Both the position numbers and the translations under genes were made by a program. The notes beneath the pieces were generated by a model. That model saw nothing but the letters and a program-made list of their open reading frames with translations, did no database searches and was not told where the DNA came from. DNA of 17,999 bases from Chryseobacterium gleum (GTDB taxonomy: Bacteria; Bacteroidota; Bacteroidia; Flavobacteriales_D; Sanyastnellaceae): positions 1 through 17,999 of the forward strand of contig CALQJP020000018.1 of the NCBI GenBank assembly GCA_943330925.2, given 5' to 3'. Every line of letters starts with the position of its first letter. Positions within the stretch are counted from its first letter, which is position 1. Of the stretch, positions 14,501 through 17,999 are shown in pieces.

Positions 14501-16586
14501 ACGAACCATACAAGCTATCGACCACAAGCGTTGCAGCACCGCTGGCAGCGCCTACACATGCAGGTAGTAATGTAGACACGGTCCAGTCCTCTGTTATCAA
14601 GACATCGGGCATGGCGATTTCCGGATTGCTGATGCAACCATTGGCATCGACAGCAATGATTTCTCCCATTTCATTTCCCACAGAGAATGAGCCTGTGGTA
14701 TTCTGCTGGAAGCTGCTGAAGCTCGAATAGGTGTAGGTGTATGGAGCTGTTCCTCCGCTTATAACGGAAGCCTCAATTTCGCCGGGCGATTCAGGGCAGG
14801 TGTAAGGAACCACGGACATGACCATCACGTAGATTGGATCATCGTTGCAGTCAGACGCCGTTTCATCGCCCACACTGCCGGGGCCACCGTCTAGTCCATT
14901 AGATCCATTAGATCCATTATTACCGTTCGGGGGTGCGTTGGCAATTACAATCGGGCATTCGGAATTGTAGGTTCCATTGGCATTTGTGAGAGTCGTCACG
15001 ATTGTATTGAAGAAAAGAACATTCCCCAGCGTGAAAACTTCATGAACTATTCCCCACGGGTCAGGAAGTGTAGAAGATCCGACAATGAAAGTATAATAGT
15101 CAAAAACTCCGAATCTTGCTCGAATAAAAACTTCCTGCGAAGCTAATTCTTGAATAAAAACGGTATCAGCGCCGCTTACATATTGATGAAGCCCTGAACC
15201 GAGTGACGTATAGACACCACTGTTGTTCCCAGCCGCACCAATGCTCTGCAGAAACGTGAGCACTTCACCGGCATGGCAGCCACCTCCACCTAGAGGAATA
15301 GGAGTTCCTGGACCACCACAAAGTAGCCCTCTTAATGGCCCATTTGAGCCCCCTGCACCGCCTAGCCCACCAAAACCGCCGATAGCTCCGAAACCTCCAT
15401 TTACCACTCTATGAAAACTCTGTGGAGCAGGCGACGCTGTGCCGCGAATAATCTTAATCATTCCACCGGATCCTCCATTTCCACCATTGCCTCCGTTAGC
15501 GCCATCTGCACCGCCGCCACCCCCGCCGCTGCCTCCGGTATTGCATCCGTCTCCACCTAAACCACCATCTCCGCCACTACCTCCATTACCGGCCTGCCCA
15601 CCGCTGAGAGCGCTCAATCCGTTTGCCAACATGCATTCTTGTTGTGGTAAATCGAGTGTGCGAGCTGAAATCAAAATCACTCCTCCACCTGCGCCACCTA
15701 GACCACCGTCACCACCTGTTCCTCCGGAACCACCCGGGGTGCCGTCTAAACCTAAAGCTAAGCCATGTGCTCCGGCACCTCCACCGCCTGCGCCATAACT
15801 CCCATTGCCACCGTTTCCGCCGTAGCCGCATCCGCCCATGACAAGTAAGTTAGCACTGATATTTCCGGTGTTCGTTGATCCCGCAGCGCATCCCGGGCAG
15901 TTCGGCTGAGAAGGAGATGTCGGCAGATTCGCCGGCAGGCCATATTCAGCGCCGTATCCACCGTCGGAGAAAGCGTTTCCTAAAGGACCAGTTGCACCGC
16001 CATTACCTCCGGGTGCAATACCACCCGCTCCGCCTTGACCACCGACGCCGCCAAAACCTTGCGCGCCCGATTGGAATCCGGAACCCGAGGCATCTATAAA
16101 TCCTCCGGCGTCAATTGTAAGTGTACCCGACACCATGCACGTCACAACACCGCCCGTAAAGCCGTTCCAAGGAAGCGGAACAACCGAAGTGCCTGAAGGA
16201 ATGTATAAATCACTGTACTCGGGAACGGTGACCAGTTGAACCTTTCCTGCAAAAGGATCATAGGTGCGTTGAATATTCAATACTCGAACAATCGCAGCGC
16301 TCGACTGCACGACGTGAACAAACTCCCACATGCCGGGTGTCCCTCCGTCCATTTGTATAAGCAGAGCTTTGCTTCCGGTAAAGAAGAGCGAAGCATTGGA
16401 TACTTCGATTTCCCGCGTTGCCGAATTCACATTGACTACTTCTGAATATTGATTAATGACCTCTCCCGGTCCGAAAACCGTATAGGGTCCGAAGTTACCT
16501 GAACCAAATTGTGCAACAAGTGTGAATGGTAACTGGAAAAGCATTAACAATAGCGTCAATGCTAGTGATCGTGTAGTGTACATCAT
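11580..16586 (-). CDS. Giant T9SS-secreted surface protein: glycine-rich domain, SprB repeats, type A sorting domain
   Basis: 1668 residues from ATG 16586 (ATG 16583 is equally possible). The order is: signal peptide 1-25 (LVA, cut before Gln26); a beta-rich stretch to about 160; a glycine-rich region of GGxGG units at about 161-460; a mixed region with degenerate repeats to about 755; seven regular SprB-type repeats at about 758-1284, each with a W-S/T-N/D-G core, a G-x-Y-x-V strand and a D-x-x-G-C or similar end; two PKD-like beta domains at about 1285-1545; and a C-terminal sorting domain at about 1588-1668 (MFPNPTTDQLRI, then LAPGNYII and GRFTKI). The last is the type A signal by which the type IX system exports proteins to the surface. 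SprB of Flavobacterium is the mobile gliding adhesin; this protein is much shorter, so adhesin or matrix protein is an inference. It is divergent from the PD40 gene and convergent with rhlE. Confidence 0.93.
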   Translation of the reverse strand: MMYTTRSLALTLLLMLFQLPFTLVAQFGSGNFGPYTVFGPGEVINQYSEVVNVNSATREIEVSNASLFFTGSKALLIQMDGGTPGMWEFVHVVQSSAAIVRVLNIQRTYDPFAGKVQLVTVPEYSDLYIPSGTSVVPLPWNGFTGGVVTCMVSGTLTIDAGGFIDASGSGFQSGAQGFGGVGGQGGAGGIAPGGNGGATGPLGNAFSDGGYGAEYGLPANLPTSPSQPNCPGCAAGSTNTGNISANLLVMGGCGYGGNGGNGSYGAGGGGAGAHGLALGLDGTPGGSGGTGGDGGLGGAGGGVILISARTLDLPQQECMLANGLSALSGGQAGNGGSGGDGGLGGDGCNTGGSGGGGGGADGANGGNGGNGGSGGMIKIIRGTASPAPQSFHRVVNGGFGAIGGFGGLGGAGGSNGPLRGLLCGGPGTPIPLGGGGCHAGEVLTFLQSIGAAGNNSGVYTSLGSGLHQYVSGADTVFIQELASQEVFIRARFGVFDYYTFIVGSSTLPDPWGIVHEVFTLGNVLFFNTIVTTLTNANGTYNSECPIVIANAPPNGNNGSNGSNGLDGGPGSVGDETASDCNDDPIYVMVMSVVPYTCPESPGEIEASVISGGTAPYTYTYSSFSSFQQNTTGSFSVGNEMGEIIAVDANGCISNPEIAMPDVLITEDWTVSTLLPACVGAASGAATLVVDSLYGSLPLQLVGDLLGITNFNTGDTYYPVFTSAYSAVFTGLPAGVYYILQTQCNDDPVISFEITEASSLSASATVTDALCGPNGSILLDVLGGTAPFAVLWSDGQTSNPAVGLSAQSLSVTITDAQGCSYTDSYSVGGNTSVLQATFQNQPEICAQQNGFSEILVSGGVAPYTYAWSNGGSTQIIEYVAAGSYSVVVTDALGCSATFYTTVQASFSYPTLSANIRNVSCFGFSNGDVEVLATGGVEPYSFVWSNGANTASNQNLVAGSYSVSVTDANGCSIDTTYTIAQPDSLALSAVVTQQDCLGNLGSIDVSVSGGIALNPYTYAWSNGTASNGAATQDVSGLGTGNYTVRVADNNGCLVSQTFTINALQLPVITGSTTPDSCGNSVGSVSINVVSGNGPLTYLWTNGMNTEDLINVPAGSYTVVVTDSAQCANAAVFTVSGPSQPLINIGFYITADCGGAGGNVYLITGSQNPIVSYQWSNGSTAPQLVGVPSGMYSVVLTDDNGCTSSSRVFVPASRALRVSGEARPAYCSPANSGGIDLNVDSGTPNYSFVWSNGEVTEDINHLVAGTYSVTVRDANGCETTASFQVGDGCLCPVNFNAEICGPTEICQGESLTLNSVVTPRTQGFPVTYSWTRSPATFTASTASITQTGLTAGTYTYVLVVTYSPVCTVTVQHTVTVRPRPVIAVTNQLTGNNTTATQLAGCDILLNATGGVYYNWTYSGTTFPAHGSQLIDSNTGITTSTQLRTYGVVGVDQYGCSNTASIQVRLTRLTVTGAFSNAPAGPNVTVSGNVPTAFTNATYAWTGPGGFFTTPSTVVRNFSRINLLPALLGTYTVSVTQNGCTKSASFQLSGDGVITILPAAPTGTSNSAMLPENETINSDERLGDVSGEEALTFDMFPNPTTDQLRITGETAYPVYTIVRIYDLSGQLVFDSTQGEKQYFNEELNVSSLAPGNYIIVMDCGASGSWSGRFTKI
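11583..11825 (-). other. Type A T9SS C-terminal sorting domain
   Basis: The last 81 residues (1588-1668) of the giant surface protein form the sorting domain: PNPTTDQLRI, the IYDLSGQLVF strand, SLAPGNYII and a final GRFTKI. This immunoglobulin-like domain targets proteins to the type IX translocon and is normally removed on export. It starts after an acidic, Ser/Asn/Glu-rich linker. Confidence 0.9.
12735..14315 (-). repeat. Seven SprB-type repeats with a 75-79 residue period
   Basis: The core tryptophans lie at residues 791, 866, 942, 1018, 1097, 1172 and 1247, so spacings are 75, 76, 76, 79, 75 and 75. Each unit begins near a Cys, carries a PYTYAWSNG-like strand and an AGSYSV-like strand, and ends with a second Cys. 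Copies differ at many residues, so the array is old and not a recent DNA-level expansion. A degenerate unit precedes it near residue 600-650. Confidence 0.85.
14895..14921. repeat. Three-copy 9-bp tandem repeat inside the surface-protein gene
   Basis: TCCATTAGA occurs twice and a third copy, TCCATTATT, differs at two positions. On the coding strand it gives an Asn-Gly-Ser tripeptide repeat at about residues 556-564, in a flexible linker after the glycine-rich domain. Because it is in frame, copy-number change would only alter linker length. Confidence 0.7.
15207..16106 (-). repeat. Glycine-rich low-complexity region of the surface protein
   Basis: Residues about 161-460 are dominated by glycine in GGxGGxGG runs, broken twice by short hydrophobic strands, GGGVILISARTLDL (about 300-313) and GGMIKIIRGT (374-383). 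Such alternation suggests stacked glycine strands around a beta core rather than plain disorder. The reverse strand of this region is proline-rich only as a mirror of the glycine codons. Confidence 0.8.
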
Positions 16587-16869
16587 AAGCGTGTTTTTTA
16601 GTTAACTAGGATTTTGAATTGCTCTAGATATGGTTAGTGCCAATGTAAAGGATAAAACAATTCCACTCAACCATCGAAGGAACGAAAATTCAAAACATAA
16701 CATAGCTAAATTGAATTTCAGCGTTTTATCAATACCTTTTATACCCTTCCAATGCGGCAATAAATCCTCCACTTATCAACGCCAACAATTCATAACTCAT
16801 CGGTTCCATCGCCTCAGCAAAGTCCTTCGTTTTTACCTTGAGGCCCAATTGTTGCCAAACGCGCAGGAC
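16587..16869. other. Divergent promoter region between the T9SS cargo gene and the TPR/PD40 gene
   Basis: 283 bp of AT-rich DNA with no confident gene. It holds the minus-strand promoter candidate at 16640-16670 and an 8-bp inverted repeat, AAATTCAA (16686-16693) with TTGAATTT (16711-16718), 17 bp apart. A short minus-strand open frame at 16729-16809 is discussed as a finding. No clear TAnnTTTG box was found for the plus-strand gene. Confidence 0.45.
16640..16670 (-). promoter_or_regulatory. Candidate promoter of the giant T9SS protein
   Basis: On the minus strand, TACATTGG (16647-16640) fits TAnnTTTG at all but one position, and TTG (16670-16668) gives a -33 element with a 20-bp spacer. A start near 16633 would leave a leader of about 47 bases. 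The 7-of-8 match makes this a moderate call. Confidence 0.35.
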
Positions 16870-17999
16870 ATGAAAAAACTTCTCCTTCTACTTTTCTTGC
16901 TACCCGCTATTCAGCTGGTGGCTCAGCCCAATCGCACATACACCATCAAGGATAAAAAAGCCATCAAGACTTTCGAAGAGGCTTTGACTGCTTACGATGC
17001 GTTCGATTATGAGAAAGCAATTACTACCATGGAAACATTGGTAAAGGAAAAGCCCGAATTTATTGAGGCGCAACTCATGCTGGCGCAGTTATACGATGAA
17101 ACCGGCGATACGGAGAAAGCCATTGAGCCTTTGAAAAAAGCCATATCCATCGATCCAACGTTCTACCCTGCCGCTTGGATGATGCTGGCCGAATGTTACT
17201 TCGCTCAAGGCACCTACGAGGAAGCGGAGAAAGCCATTTCGAAGTTTATTCCGTTGCCGAAAAACGACGTTAAACAAGAGAAACGCGCACAGCTTATTCT
17301 AAGCAGCTGCATCTTCGCTAAGAGCGCTTTGCAACACCCCGTTCCGTTTGAGCCCATTAACTTGGGACCGAGCGTAAATACCAAAGACAACGAATACTAT
17401 CCTTGCATAACTGCCGACGAACAAACGCTCTTGTTTACGCGCCTCATTGATGATCCGCAAACGCAAGGTCGCAAGCAGGAAGACTTCTATTTGAGCAAGC
17501 GCGGCGCAGAGCAATGGGGCGATGCGAAACCTGTGCTCGAAATCAACACCAATAAAAACGAAGGAGCTCCTACACTCAGCGCCGACGGACAAATGCTCAT
17601 CTTCACTGCATGCGAAGCAGCCGATGGCACCTGGGGCGGCACGCGCCAGGGGCTGGGCAGCTGCGACCTCTTCTTCTCCATGCGAACTGCTACCGGTTGG
17701 ACGGCCGCCGAAAACATGGGCAACACCGTAAACAGCAACACATGGGAAAGTCAGCCGAGCTTTGCAGCGAATGGTCGTACGTTGTACTTCGTGCGGGGCA
17801 AGCGCACTGCAGCCGGAATCAAAGAGCAAGACATTTATTACAGCTACCTGCGAGAATACGGACAATGGGCCGTGCCTGTGAAGGTTCCCGGAAGAATCAA
17901 TACCGTTTTCGAAGAAGAGAGTGTGATGATTCACCCCGATGGTCATACCCTTTACTTCAGCAGCAATGGTCACTCAGGCATGGGTGGACTCGATATATT
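16870..17999 (+). CDS. TPR and PD40 beta-propeller envelope protein (OmpA-family/PorE-like), 3' end cut by window
   Basis: The frame opens at ATG 16870 and continues to the right edge, giving 376 residues without a stop, so the C-terminal half is missing. Residues 1-18 are a signal peptide (Lys-Lys, a leucine run, then VA before Gln19). Residues about 30-130 are two to three TPR-type helical pairs, such as AYDAFDYEKAITTMETL and LAQLYDETGDTEKAIEPLKK. From about 177 there are four PD40/WD40-like beta-propeller blades, with the motifs ITADEQTLLFT, LSADGQMLIFT, FAANGRTLYF and IHPDGHTLYFSSNG. In Bacteroidota this order usually continues with a carboxypeptidase-like domain and a C-terminal OmpA domain that binds peptidoglycan, as in PorE of the type IX system. 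PorE is a lipoprotein, whereas no lipobox Cys is visible here, so this may be a paralogue. It is divergent from a T9SS cargo gene. Confidence 0.85.
   Translation, partial: MKKLLLLLFLLPAIQLVAQPNRTYTIKDKKAIKTFEEALTAYDAFDYEKAITTMETLVKEKPEFIEAQLMLAQLYDETGDTEKAIEPLKKAISIDPTFYPAAWMMLAECYFAQGTYEEAEKAISKFIPLPKNDVKQEKRAQLILSSCIFAKSALQHPVPFEPINLGPSVNTKDNEYYPCITADEQTLLFTRLIDDPQTQGRKQEDFYLSKRGAEQWGDAKPVLEINTNKNEGAPTLSADGQMLIFTACEAADGTWGGTRQGLGSCDLFFSMRTATGWTAAENMGNTVNSNTWESQPSFAANGRTLYFVRGKRTAAGIKEQDIYYSYLREYGQWAVPVKVPGRINTVFEEESVMIHPDGHTLYFSSNGHSGMGGLDI

Noticed and set aside
15223..15798. Proline-rich plus-strand open frames
   Set aside because: They mirror the GGx-coding stretch of the minus-strand surface protein: GGN codons read backwards as NCC proline codons. 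No start context or independent signal supports them.
17299..17973. 224-residue minus-strand open frame
   Set aside because: It is antisense to the TPR/PD40 gene, whose PD40 motifs on the plus strand are unmistakable. Long antisense frames arise from biased codon use.
1..17999. tRNA, rRNA, insertion sequence or phage genes
   Set aside because: I read the intergenic gaps for tRNA-like T-loops, transposase-type frames and terminal inverted repeats and found none.

Overview
This 18 kb window is chromosomal DNA from a member of the Bacteroidota, most likely a Flavobacteriales-type gliding or surface-active bacterium. The evidence is a huge secreted protein with SprB-type repeats and a C-terminal type IX secretion (T9SS) sorting domain, promoters matching the Bacteroidota TTG / TAnnTTTG pattern, start codons in AT-rich contexts without Shine-Dalgarno sequences, and a UvrA and an RhlE-type helicase of Bacteroidota character. 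I see no mobile element, CRISPR array, rRNA or tRNA.

Layout. (1) 1-3365, minus strand: a probable acylation cassette reading right to left. It holds an MBOAT O-acyltransferase (3365-1905), a membrane-anchored SGNH-like protein starting 3 bp after it (1901-966), and a polytopic acyltransferase-like membrane protein (873-1) that runs off the left edge. (2) 3486-6365, plus: uvrA, divergent from the cassette. (3) 6442-6696, minus: an unrecognised 84-residue protein, convergent with uvrA. (4) 6697-7071: a gene-free, AT-rich, dyad-rich regulatory stretch ending in a near-perfect promoter. (5) 7078-7713, plus: a SiaB-like GHKL-type kinase. (6) 7840-9819, plus: an exported HEAT-repeat protein fused to a cyclophilin peptidyl-prolyl isomerase. 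(7) 9970-11424, plus: an RhlE-type DEAD-box RNA helicase with a structured leader and a disordered basic tail. (8) 11450-11507: a strong hairpin between convergent genes. (9) 16586-11580, minus: a 1668-residue T9SS cargo protein with a glycine-rich N-terminal third, seven regular SprB repeats and a sorting domain. (10) 16870-17999, plus: the start of a TPR plus PD40 beta-propeller envelope protein, divergent from the T9SS cargo and cut by the right edge.

How the genes fit together. The cassette probably acylates a cell-surface glycan: MBOAT proteins move an acyl group across the membrane and SGNH proteins act on the outside. uvrA and the RhlE-type gene are housekeeping functions. The far right is about the cell surface: a large secreted adhesin-like protein beside a TPR/PD40 protein whose architecture resembles PorE and related OmpA-family proteins of the T9SS envelope machinery. 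Two real genes are open at the window edges (873-1 and 16870-17999) and have no stop codon inside the window.
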